Positions 42,542 through 49,496 of a stretch of 49,496 nt of DNA are shown here, one piece after another (the first letter of the stretch is position 1; the number at the start of each line of letters is the position of its first letter). A model generated the notes under the pieces. That model searched no databases. It was given only the letters and a program-made list of their open reading frames with translations, and was not told the origin of the DNA. Position numbers and translations under genes: made by a program. The stretch comes from Methanothermobacter sp049720995 (GTDB taxonomy: Archaea > Methanobacteriota > Methanobacteria > Methanobacteriales > Methanothermobacteraceae), in the NCBI RefSeq assembly GCF_049720995.1, contig NZ_JBNASF010000012.1, positions 1 to 49,496 of the forward strand, read 5' to 3'.

Positions 42542-42998
42542 TGAGGACCTGTTTCTTTTTGACCTCCACCTTGGGGAGCTCAACTGTAAGGACGCCGTTT
42601 TCAAATTTGGCCTTGGCCTCTTCGACCTTTATCTTTTCAGGGAGCCTCATCTCCCTTCTTGCTTCACCATACTTCCTTTCCTTTTTGACGAAATTGGCCT
42701 CCTGGACCTCAACTTCCTCTTCAAAGACTGCAGAGATGGATATGGTATTTTCTGTGAGTTCTATGTTTATGTCCTCTTTCTTAACACCGGGAAGGTCAGT
42801 CTTTATGATTATCTGGTCATCTGTTTCTATGACGTCCATGTTCAGTTTTTCGGGTATGTTCTCGGTGTACTCTGATATCTTCTTCTCGAAGTCCTTCTGC
42901 ATCTCTCTCATGTTCTTTATCATATCCTCCATCATTTTCTCGGCCATCAGCCTTCTCTTCTCAAACATTGTCATGGGTTTTTCCAGTTTCTTTTTCAT
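42531..42998 (-). CDS. Small heat shock protein (Hsp20)
   Basis: 155 residues. N-terminal helix-rich arm of about 50 residues, then the alpha-crystallin domain with 'DVIETDDQIIIKTDLPGVKKEDINIEL', given in parts, and 'FENGVLTVELPK' (the A-x-x-x-n-G-v-L motif). A short C-terminal 'KQVLKVE' may serve as the tail motif. It holds unfolded proteins at high temperature. ATG 42998 lies inside the end of the NOG1 gene with GGAGGGTTTAT upstream, so it may be both co-transcribed and translated on its own. Confidence 0.94.
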   Translation of the reverse strand: MKKKLEKPMTMFEKRRLMAEKMMEDMIKNMREMQKDFEKKISEYTENIPEKLNMDVIETDDQIIIKTDLPGVKKEDINIELTENTISISAVFEEEVEVQEANFVKKERKYGEARREMRLPEKIKVEEAKAKFENGVLTVELPKVEVKKKQVLKVE

Positions 42999-43980
42999 AT
43001 AAACCCTCCAGTTTTTTTACTATCTCGGAGACCCCTCTGCCCTTGAATGCAGACACCATCAGTGGTTCCTCAACCATATTAATATATTCTTCCAGATACT
43101 TAACATTTTCTGCAAGGTCCATCTTGTTGAAAACCGTGATGATTGGGGTGTCAAAGACGCCCTTTATACCAAGATAAAGGCTGTACTGGTTTTCGAGTGT
43201 GTATCCGCAGGTTTCTGAGGCGTCAAATATGAAGAGTATGACATCGGCTATGTTCTCAAGGGCAACCATGGCCTGGAGTTCAATGTTGTTCATATCCTCA
43301 ACCGGCCGGTCAAGGAGCCCGGGGGTATCTATCACCTGAATTTTCCTCCATTTACGTTCAAGGTGACCTATCTGTATACCCTTGGTGGTGAAGGGGTAAT
43401 CAGCAACCTCTGGTTCTGCACCGGTCAGTGTCCTGAGGAGTGTGGATTTTCCGACATTTGGAAACCCTGCTATAACCACCGTGAATGCGTCGAAGTCCAC
43501 GGTTGGCATGTTCCTGAGCTTGTTCTTTGCAAAGTCAAGGAAGTCAAGGTCAGCCTCGATTCTTCTTACCACTGAGGATATCCTTCCGAACGCCTCCCTT
43601 CTCAGATTTGATGCATCTGATGGTTTAGAACGTTTGATTTTCTTCATGTAATCCGATTCAAGCTGATTGAGTATTCCAACAGCCCAGTTAAGAGCCCCAA
43701 GGGACTTTTTCAGGTCATCCACACCGACGGTTACATCGATGTAGTCCTGATAGAACTCTGGCAGTGATTCTATATCGGGTATGCGCTGGATGATCATCTT
43801 CAGACGGTCCCTTATAACCTGGCATGCTGTCTGGATGCGTGTGGATTCAATTATCCTGGCCTTTTTCTGTCCAGGAATCTTTGAACTCCTCTTGAGAGAT
43901 GCGGCCTTTCTGGCCCTCCTGAACCCCTTATCAAGGAGTTCATCTGCTGTTGGAACTGTTGGTATTATCATGAAAATCAC
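42961..43980 (-). CDS. nog1: NOG1-family GTPase (50S ribosome assembly)
   Basis: 339 residues. N-terminal helical domain 'IIPTVPTADELLDKGFRRARKA', given in parts, then the OBG-type GTPase: G1 'VIAGFPNVGKSTLLRTLTG', G3 'VIDTPGLLDRP', G4 'VFNKMDL', G5-like 'MVSAFKGRGV'. Archaeal NOG1 is needed to mature the large ribosomal subunit. GTG start at 43980 has GGAG 4 bp upstream; an ATG at 43971 is possible. It overlaps hsp20 by 38 bp. Confidence 0.94.
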   Translation of the reverse strand: MIFMIIPTVPTADELLDKGFRRARKAASLKRSSKIPGQKKARIIESTRIQTACQVIRDRLKMIIQRIPDIESLPEFYQDYIDVTVGVDDLKKSLGALNWAVGILNQLESDYMKKIKRSKPSDASNLRREAFGRISSVVRRIEADLDFLDFAKNKLRNMPTVDFDAFTVVIAGFPNVGKSTLLRTLTGAEPEVADYPFTTKGIQIGHLERKWRKIQVIDTPGLLDRPVEDMNNIELQAMVALENIADVILFIFDASETCGYTLENQYSLYLGIKGVFDTPIITVFNKMDLAENVKYLEEYINMVEEPLMVSAFKGRGVSEIVKKLEGLYEKETGKTHDNV

Positions 43981-44049
43981 TTTTCTCCATTAATAATTCT
44001 GGAATGTACTTATTTATGCGGTGAACCTCAGGGGTATGATTCCGGGTTT

Positions 44050-44628
44050 TTATCTGTAATCCCTTTCACGGAATATCTGTGCCTGGAACCTGTAAACCCT
44101 TGTCTGGGGGTCATAGAAGCAGTCAGGTGGAAGTCCAGCCTTCATGCAGGTGTTGCAGAGGAACTCCTCAGCATCCCATCCCCACTCTGTTGCAACCTGT
44201 GGCAGTAGAAGGCCCCTGGCCCATCCCCTCTCAACGATGAGGCCATCAACACCAACCCTTATCCTCAGGGGATAATCAGCGGGATTTTCAACCCTGAGGG
44301 GGGTGGGTGGTGTGAGGACGCTGACCTCAACCTCTATCTCATCAAGTTCCTCGGGTTCAACAGGTGGGAACCTGGGGTCACGTGTGGCCGCGGATATGGC
44401 GGCGTCGATTAGGGCATCTATTAGGGGCCTTACCGGTTCAGGATAACCTATGCATCCCCTGAGATTGTCATTCTTCTCCAGTGTAACGAATACTCCCCTG
44501 TTCTCCCTGAATTTATCAGGAATATCCGCTGGTAATCTGAAGGTTTCAGAGCCGTGGAGGTGCTCCTCAATAACACTCCTTGCGGTTTCAATAAGCAGCC
44601 TTCCCTCCTCTCTTGATATGGATTTCAT
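44050..44628 (-). CDS. AMMECR1 family protein (TIGR00296)
   Basis: 192 residues, one AMMECR1 domain. Signature: 'NDNLRGCIGYPEPVRPLIDAL' in parts and 'DPRFPPVEPEELDEIEVEVS'. The LRGCIG hexapeptide is invariant in the family. Function unknown; a link to nucleotide or peptide chemistry has been proposed. ATG start at 44628 overlaps the tldD stop by 4 bp, so it is coupled to TldD. Confidence 0.9.
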   Translation of the reverse strand: MKSISREEGRLLIETARSVIEEHLHGSETFRLPADIPDKFRENRGVFVTLEKNDNLRGCIGYPEPVRPLIDALIDAAISAATRDPRFPPVEPEELDEIEVEVSVLTPPTPLRVENPADYPLRIRVGVDGLIVERGWARGLLLPQVATEWGWDAEEFLCNTCMKAGLPPDCFYDPQTRVYRFQAQIFRERDYR

Positions 44629-45989
44629 GTTCCACCAACCATCGCATTCAGTATCCTTACATGGGGTCCCCCATCACCCACAGGGACGCTCTGTCCTGAT
44701 TTGCCGCAGAAGCCAATCCCCAGCTTGAAGTCCGACCCAACACCATCAACGTTCATCAGGGTCTCAAGAACGTTCCCTGAGAGTGAAACATCCCTGAGGG
44801 GCTCGCATATCTCACCATCCCTTATCCTGAATGATTCAGCCGCGTTGAACTGGAATATCCCCTTACCTGTATCAACCTGCCCTCCCCTTGAACCCCTGAG
44901 GTAGATGCCGTCACGCACATCCTCAATGAGTTCCTCAAATGATAGTTCTCCTGGTTCAAGGAATGTGTTGCTCATCCTGACAATGGGCTGGTCCCCTATG
45001 GCTGAACGTGCGTTTCCTGATGGTTCAAGTCCAAGCTTGAAGGCTGTTTCCCTGGAATTCAGGAGTGATCTTAGAGTGCCATTCTCCACAAGAACTGTCC
45101 TTGATGCACCTACACCCTCTGCATCGTAGCTGTAACTGCCAAAACCATCAATTGTGGGATCGTCAACTATGGTCACAGACTCTGAGGCGATCCTCTCACC
45201 GAGCCTGCCCTCAAGGATTGAATCACCCTGAAGTATGAGGTCGGCCTCGGCGGCATGTCCCAGGGCCTCATGTATGAAGACACCTGTAAGTTCAGGGTCT
45301 GTTATCACATGGAAGCGCCCTGATGGGGGGGAATCTGCTGATAGGAGCCTCACCGCCTTCTCACCTGTCCTGCGCCCGAATTCTTCGATGTCCTCCCGTT
45401 CAAGTATCTCAAATCCTCCTGTACCTCCGCAGCTACCATGACCAAACTGGATGCTGGTACCGTCGGATGCAACGGCATTGAGGAAGAGGGCAACCTTTGA
45501 ATCTGCCATCTCAATGCAGGATCCCTCAGAGTTGAGGAAAACGGTTGAACTCTCCATATCAACGTAACTCACGGTGGTGCTCACAATTCCATCAACCGAT
45601 GCCGCATGGTGAGCCTCAAATACAAGCTCCCGTTTCTCATCTGCTGGAACATCTGAGGGGACCCTTGATGATTTAACGGATGTCTTATCGTGTTGAGGGT
45701 GCAGTGAACCAACCTCAACATCACCCCTGAGGGATTCTGCCATCCTAACAGCGTGGATTGCCATCTCCTCAAGCTCTTCTGGTTTATCGGTGAATGCGAA
45801 TCCCCATGAACCATTTTTAAGCACCCTTATCCTGAACCCTGCAGCCTGTCCTGACTTGACCTCCTGCACACTGCCGTCCTTGAGTATGATTGAACCTGAA
45901 GAGGACGCCCCTGCCCTTATATCTGCGTATTCAACCTTCTCAGCTATGACGCTGAGTACCCTGTCCAGATGATCCATATCGATATCCAT
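44625..45989 (-). CDS. tldD: TldD-type zinc metalloprotease
   Basis: 454 residues. TldD/TldE pairs remove leader peptides and degrade unfolded peptides. Zn site: 'FIHEALGHAAEADLIL' (H-E-x-x-x-H) and Cys in 'GIGFCGKSGQSVPVGDGGPH', which lies near the end. N-terminal domain has 'EYADIRAGASSSGSIIL'. The partner TldE is not in the window. ATG 45989; 6 bp after a small gene (45996-46154). Confidence 0.94.
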   Translation of the reverse strand: MDIDMDHLDRVLSVIAEKVEYADIRAGASSSGSIILKDGSVQEVKSGQAAGFRIRVLKNGSWGFAFTDKPEELEEMAIHAVRMAESLRGDVEVGSLHPQHDKTSVKSSRVPSDVPADEKRELVFEAHHAASVDGIVSTTVSYVDMESSTVFLNSEGSCIEMADSKVALFLNAVASDGTSIQFGHGSCGGTGGFEILEREDIEEFGRRTGEKAVRLLSADSPPSGRFHVITDPELTGVFIHEALGHAAEADLILQGDSILEGRLGERIASESVTIVDDPTIDGFGSYSYDAEGVGASRTVLVENGTLRSLLNSRETAFKLGLEPSGNARSAIGDQPIVRMSNTFLEPGELSFEELIEDVRDGIYLRGSRGGQVDTGKGIFQFNAAESFRIRDGEICEPLRDVSLSGNVLETLMNVDGVGSDFKLGIGFCGKSGQSVPVGDGGPHVRILNAMVGGT

Positions 45990-45995
45990 TTCCCA

Positions 45996-46154
45996 TCAGC
46001 CTTCAAGAAGTTTCTTTAGGTTTATCTGTTGGTGGAGCCTTATGATTCTTTTGCATGTTTGTGGAGTTATTGGATTAAGTTTGTAGAATGCCATTGCAGC
46101 AGCCAGATACTGGATCCAGGGGTCAGTAGATAAATTATTTAAATGAACACCCAT
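45996..46154 (-). CDS. Small 52-residue protein upstream of tldD
   Basis: An ATG at 46154 opens 52 codons to a TGA at 45996, 6 bp before the tldD ATG. The product starts MGVHLNNLSTDPWIQYLAAA and goes on with 'KLNPITPQTCKRIIRLHQQI' and 'LKKLLEG': it looks like a compact helical protein with normal composition. Ribosome site is weak (TTGGTAT). Overlaps the box A of the divergent sulfurtransferase gene. No family is recognised. The fit to the tldD start and protein-like sequence support it. Confidence 0.5.
   Translation of the reverse strand: MGVHLNNLSTDPWIQYLAAAMAFYKLNPITPQTCKRIIRLHQQINLKKLLEG
46137..46144 (+). promoter_or_regulatory. Box A for the sulfurtransferase operon
   Basis: ATTTAAAT about 60 bp upstream of the TTG at 46202; leader about 30 nt. 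It lies inside the small minus-strand gene 45996-46154. Confidence 0.45.
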
Positions 46155-46201
46155 ATACCAACTAATCAGTTCATTTTACAGATAGCACCGGATGTGGTAT
46201 A

Positions 46202-47749
46202 TTGAAGACAATTGAGGAAATAAACCAGAAGATCAGGGATGGGGATGCTGTCGTCGTAACTGCAGCTGAGATGACAGCAATTGTGGCTGAAACCGGACCA
46301 GAAGCTGCTGCAAGGGAAGTTGATGTTGTTACAACCGGTACATTTGGTGCTATGTGCTCATCAGGTGCTTTCCTCAACTTCGGACACTCTGATCCACCAA
46401 TAAAGATGTCAAAAACCTACCTGAATGGTGTGGAGGCATATTCAGGTCTTGCAGCTGTGGACGCCTACATAGGGGCAACACAGCCAAACAGGGACCCTGA
46501 GATAGGCCTCAGCTATGGAGGTTCACACGTCATTGAGGACCTCATAAGGGGAAAGGAGATAGAACTGGTTGCAGAGGCCTATGGTACCGACTGTTACCCA
46601 TTAAAGAGCGTGGAAACCCTCATAAGCCTTGAGACAATAAACCAGGCGGTCATGGTAAACCCCAGGAACTGCTACCAGAACTACGCTGTTGCCGTCAATT
46701 CAACCCAGGAGACCCTCTACACCTACATGGGAACACTACTTCCAAATTACGGTAATGTAACATATTCAAGTGCAGGGGAGCTGAGCCCACTCATCAACGA
46801 CCCCTACTTCCAGACGATAGGTGTTGGCACGAGGATATTTCTGTGCGGTGCAGAGGGCTATATAATCGGTGAGGGTACACAGCACTCAGCGGATGTGGAC
46901 AGGAAAAATGGTGTTCCTGTTTCAGCCGCAGGGACCCTCATGCTCAGGGGTGATATGAAGGGGATGGATCCTGAATACGTGAGGGGGGCGACCATGCCAA
47001 GGTACGGTCCCACACTCTATGTTGGGGCGGGAATACCCATACCAGTGCTCAATGAGGATATAGCAGCTGCAACAGGAATATCAGATGAGGAGATAGTGTG
47101 CAGGGTGATAGATTACGGTGTTCCAAGAAGATCAAGACCGGTTGTCATGGAAACAAATTATAAGGAGCTGAAATCTGGTAAAATTGAAATAAATGGTGTT
47201 GAGGTTCCAACATCCCCACTTTCATCACTTAAAAAGGCAACGGAAATTGCAGAGGAACTGAAATCATGGATTGAAAGGGGAGATTTCCTCCTCACAGAAC
47301 CCCTAAAACACCTACCATCAAGGGGACATTCCACAAAGCCACTTGAAATAAGGAGACCCTCAATAATGGTGAGGGAACTTGAGAGCAAACCTGTCATAAT
47401 GACCCATGAGGATGACGACCTCAGGGAGGTGGCAAGGAAGATGGTTAACAACAACATAAACCATATACCTGTTGTTGACAGCCAGGGCATCCTCAGGGGT
47501 ATTGTGACATCATGGGACATTGCAGATGCAGTTGCAAGGGGTAAGAAAAGCCTTAAGGATGTAATGACCCGTAGGGTAATCGTAGCACGGGAAAATGAAC
47601 CGGTTGATGTTGTTGCAAGACGTATAGATAAATACAATATATCTGGTTTACCGATAGTGGATGAAGAAAATCGTGTGAAGGGTATAATCACAGCAGAGGA
47701 TATTTCAAGGCTGATAGGAAAACTGGAAAACAGGGGAGAGTCAATATGA
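46202..47749 (+). CDS. L-aspartate semialdehyde sulfurtransferase (DUF39) with two CBS domains
   Basis: 515 residues from a TTG. Residues 1-360 are the DUF39 core with conserved cysteines C52 ('TFGAMCSSGAFLNFG') and C131 ('AYGTDCYPLKSV'). Residues about 385-510 are two CBS repeats ('PVIMTHEDDDLREVARKMV', 'PVDVVARRIDKYNISGLPIV') that may sense adenosyl ligands. Methanosarcina MA1821 of this family, with MA1822, forms homocysteine from aspartate semialdehyde and sulfide. It overlaps the next gene (ATGA). Confidence 0.92.
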   Translation: MKTIEEINQKIRDGDAVVVTAAEMTAIVAETGPEAAAREVDVVTTGTFGAMCSSGAFLNFGHSDPPIKMSKTYLNGVEAYSGLAAVDAYIGATQPNRDPEIGLSYGGSHVIEDLIRGKEIELVAEAYGTDCYPLKSVETLISLETINQAVMVNPRNCYQNYAVAVNSTQETLYTYMGTLLPNYGNVTYSSAGELSPLINDPYFQTIGVGTRIFLCGAEGYIIGEGTQHSADVDRKNGVPVSAAGTLMLRGDMKGMDPEYVRGATMPRYGPTLYVGAGIPIPVLNEDIAAATGISDEEIVCRVIDYGVPRRSRPVVMETNYKELKSGKIEINGVEVPTSPLSSLKKATEIAEELKSWIERGDFLLTEPLKHLPSRGHSTKPLEIRRPSIMVRELESKPVIMTHEDDDLREVARKMVNNNINHIPVVDSQGILRGIVTSWDIADAVARGKKSLKDVMTRRVIVARENEPVDVVARRIDKYNISGLPIVDEENRVKGIITAEDISRLIGKLENRGESI

Positions 47750-48132
47750 AGGCCTGGCTTAAATTCTCACCTAATATAGTTAACAAATCCATAATCTCAG
47801 AGGCAATAAAGAGGTACGACATTGACTTCAACATACTCCGTGCCAACATCACCCCCCGTGGAGGTAAGATGCTCGTTGAGATAAGCGGTCCTGAGGAGAA
47901 GGAGGGAATAGAGTTCATAGAGGGCGCTGGAATTGAGGTTCACCCTGCAATGAGGGTGGTGAAGAAGGACAGGGATAAGTGCGTGGACTGTGGGGCATGC
48001 GTCTCACTCTGCCCTGTGAGTGCCATATACATCGAGGATGACTGGGAGATCAGGATTGACGACCAGAAATGTATAGGATGCAGTTTCTGTGTCAATTCAT
48101 GCCCTACAAGGGCCATAATGCTATTTGAATGA
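47746..48132 (+). CDS. NIL domain plus 2x[4Fe-4S] ferredoxin protein (MA1822 type)
   Basis: 128 residues. Residues about 1-70 form the NIL domain ('WLKFSPNIVNKSIISEAIKR', 'EISGPEEKEGIEFIEGAGIEV'). Residues about 78-125 hold two ferredoxin motifs: 'CVDCGACVSLCP' and 'CIGCSFCVNSCP'. It is the partner of the sulfurtransferase and probably supplies electrons for sulfur transfer. ATG overlaps the previous TGA, so translation is coupled. Confidence 0.93.
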   Translation: MKAWLKFSPNIVNKSIISEAIKRYDIDFNILRANITPRGGKMLVEISGPEEKEGIEFIEGAGIEVHPAMRVVKKDRDKCVDCGACVSLCPVSAIYIEDDWEIRIDDQKCIGCSFCVNSCPTRAIMLFE

Positions 48133-48173
48133 AATCAGATAAAGTTTTCAGATCCTGAAAAACAGGTGAATTG

Positions 48174-49352
48174 ATGGTTCTCATAGTCGGATCAGGGGCC
48201 TCAGGGGCAACCCTTGCAAGGGAACTTGCAGTGGGGGGATCTGATGTTACCGTAATAGAAAGGGGTCCATACGTTCAGGATAGGGATGCATTCATGTGCT
48301 ACGATGAGAGTTCAGATGACCCTGACCTTCTCAAAACAAGCTGCGTGGGTGGATCGACCCTGGTGGCAGCAGGTAACGCCGTCAGAGTCCTTGAGGACAC
48401 GCTGAAGGATTATGGCGTTGATATAACAGCCGATCTCGATGCCATCGAGAGGGAACTTGATGTGCGGGAACTCCCTGATACACACACTGGGAGGGGGACT
48501 GCACTCCTCATGGATGCAGCCGAGTCCCTTGGACTCAAAATCAGGAGGATGCCAAAGTTCATAAGACCCGAAAAATGCATACCCTGCGGTAAATGCTCCT
48601 TCGGCTGCCCCAGGAGTGCCAAATGGTCTGCAAGGGAATTCATGGATGAGGCCATTGAACACGGGGCGGTGCTGGTTGAGGGGACAGAGGCAGGGAATCT
48701 GATCCTTGAAGGGGGAAGGATTAAGGGTATTGAAACATCCGCGGGTAGTTTCCATGATGAAACAGTTGTCCTGGCGGCGGGGGCAGTTGAAACCCCCAGA
48801 ATCCTCATGAGGGCGGGTATCGATGCAGGCAGGAGGTTCTTCATGGACACCTTCGTTACAGTGGGGGGCATACTTGATGGGATTGGATTCTGTGATGAGG
48901 TCCAGATGAATGCTCTCATTGAAATGGATGGCTTCATACTGGCACCCCACTTCTCAACCCTTCTATTTCCTGAGAGGAACAGGAGGGATGTCCTTGGACT
49001 CATGGTCAAGATAAGGGATGAGGCCTGCGGCCGTGTGGAGGCTGATAGGGTTGTGAAGCACCACACCCCGAGGGATGTGAGGTATCTTGCTGAGGGCGCT
49101 TCCCTTGCAGGGGCGATTCTATCCGGGGCGGGTGTGCGGGCAGATACCCTGCGATCCACACGCCCCCGTGGAGCCCACCCGGGGGGTACAGCGGCCATAG
49201 GGGATGTTGTGGACGAGAACCTTGAAACATCCATCCCTGGTCTCTTTGTGGCCGATGCCAGTGTCCTGCCTGAGGCACCGGGGGCCCCACCAATCCTCAC
49301 TCTCATGGCACTTGCAAGACGCCTCGCAAGGCACCTGGCATCTGATCTGTAA
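48174..49352 (+). CDS. GMC-type FAD oxidoreductase with a 4Fe-4S insert
   Basis: 392 residues from ATG 48174 (AGGTGA upstream; TTG 48171 is next to it). FAD fold: 'LIVGSGASGATLARELAVGG' and 'DVTVIERG'. A cysteine group 'CIPCGKCSFGCPRSAKW' (about 135-152) fits a 4Fe-4S cluster. C-terminus has the GMC ending 'GTAAIGDVVDENLE', 'GLFVADASVLPEAPGAPP'. The usual GMC C-terminal catalytic His pair is not clear. Substrate unknown. 41 bp downstream of the sulfurtransferase pair, so perhaps in the same operon. Confidence 0.85.
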   Translation: MVLIVGSGASGATLARELAVGGSDVTVIERGPYVQDRDAFMCYDESSDDPDLLKTSCVGGSTLVAAGNAVRVLEDTLKDYGVDITADLDAIERELDVRELPDTHTGRGTALLMDAAESLGLKIRRMPKFIRPEKCIPCGKCSFGCPRSAKWSAREFMDEAIEHGAVLVEGTEAGNLILEGGRIKGIETSAGSFHDETVVLAAGAVETPRILMRAGIDAGRRFFMDTFVTVGGILDGIGFCDEVQMNALIEMDGFILAPHFSTLLFPERNRRDVLGLMVKIRDEACGRVEADRVVKHHTPRDVRYLAEGASLAGAILSGAGVRADTLRSTRPRGAHPGGTAAIGDVVDENLETSIPGLFVADASVLPEAPGAPPILTLMALARRLARHLASDL

Positions 49353-49398
49353 TCTTTTCAACCTTTTAATGCAGCATCATTTCTGTCTCTGGAGTGAT

Positions 49399-49496
49399 AT
49401 AGAGATGATTGTTTGTTCATGTCCTTTTTTTCTGGAACCAAAAAACCAGTATAGAGATGATTGTTTGTTCATGTCCTTTTTTTCTGGAACCAAAAA
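49399..49496. repeat. 52-bp tandem repeat at the right edge (1.9 copies seen)
   Basis: Unit 49399-49450 is repeated from 49451 to the end of the window, where the second copy is cut off after 46 bp. The two copies are identical over the visible part. It starts about 47 bp after the oxidoreductase stop codon. More copies may follow outside the window. Confidence 0.9.

Overview
The window is a gene-dense stretch of a thermophilic, hydrogenotrophic methanogen and looks like Methanothermobacter. Reasons: archaeal information genes (TFB, GAR1, aRF1, eIF5A, archaeal DnaG, NOG1), a gene for the last step of coenzyme F430 synthesis (cfbE), the methanogen aspartate-semialdehyde sulfurtransferase pair, Shine-Dalgarno motifs of the GGAGG/GGTGA type, many GTG and TTG starts, and TTTATATA-type box A promoters. 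The assignment rests on gene content and recalled gene order, not on a database search. I see no rRNA, tRNA, CRISPR array, insertion sequence or prophage.

Layout. 1-5.8 kb (minus strand): start of a secreted protein, a THUMP protein, a tight bioY / DUF1284 / Fe-S aldo-keto reductase / small membrane protein operon, and a class II photolyase behind a TudS-YbgA (DUF523-DUF1722) protein. 5.9-8.3 kb (plus): two overlapping receiver-histidine kinase genes. 8.5-13 kb (minus): arsR-acr3 with a universal stress protein, a decayed ABC ATPase, a ProC-like dehydrogenase, a small zinc protein, and an ArsP-type permease with a redox-active disulfide protein. 13.1-17.3 kb (minus): toprim protein, dnaG, a protease-less LonB-like ATPase, XerA-type recombinase. 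17.5-20.8 kb (plus): DUF211, RraA-like, flippase-like membrane protein, gar1-tfb. 21-23.8 kb (minus): fused glycosyltransferase and a membrane partner. 23.9-27.6 kb: membrane proteins, pyrH, aRF1. 27.6-35.1 kb (minus): UbiA prenyltransferase, PRTase regulator, UDP-sugar dehydrogenase, hemC, cfbE, nadK with its phosphatase partner, arginine decarboxylase. 35.2-39.5 kb (plus): eIF5A, agmatinase, ornithine cyclodeaminase-type protein, adenine deaminase. 39.6-49.5 kb: DUF447/DUF2124, ThiN, SIS isomerase, Hsp20, NOG1, AMMECR1, TldD, the sulfurtransferase pair and an Fe-S/FAD oxidoreductase.

Functional links: hemC and cfbE lie at the start and end of F430 synthesis. Arginine decarboxylase and agmatinase make putrescine and flank eIF5A, whose lysine is modified from a polyamine. 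NADP phosphatase and NAD kinase are adjacent genes here, though fused in Methanocaldococcus. Photolyase is paired with a YbgA-domain protein, as in E. coli.

The most unusual feature is a set of near-perfect tandem duplications with 48-62 bp periods at gene ends or starts. One multiplies the start codon region of cfbE in frame. Others repeat the 3' ends of nadK and of a DUF447 gene, and one lies at the right edge of the window. Two genes are damaged: an ABC ATPase remnant and a TSUP permease with a C-terminal frameshift. I also report a 52-codon gene upstream of tldD.
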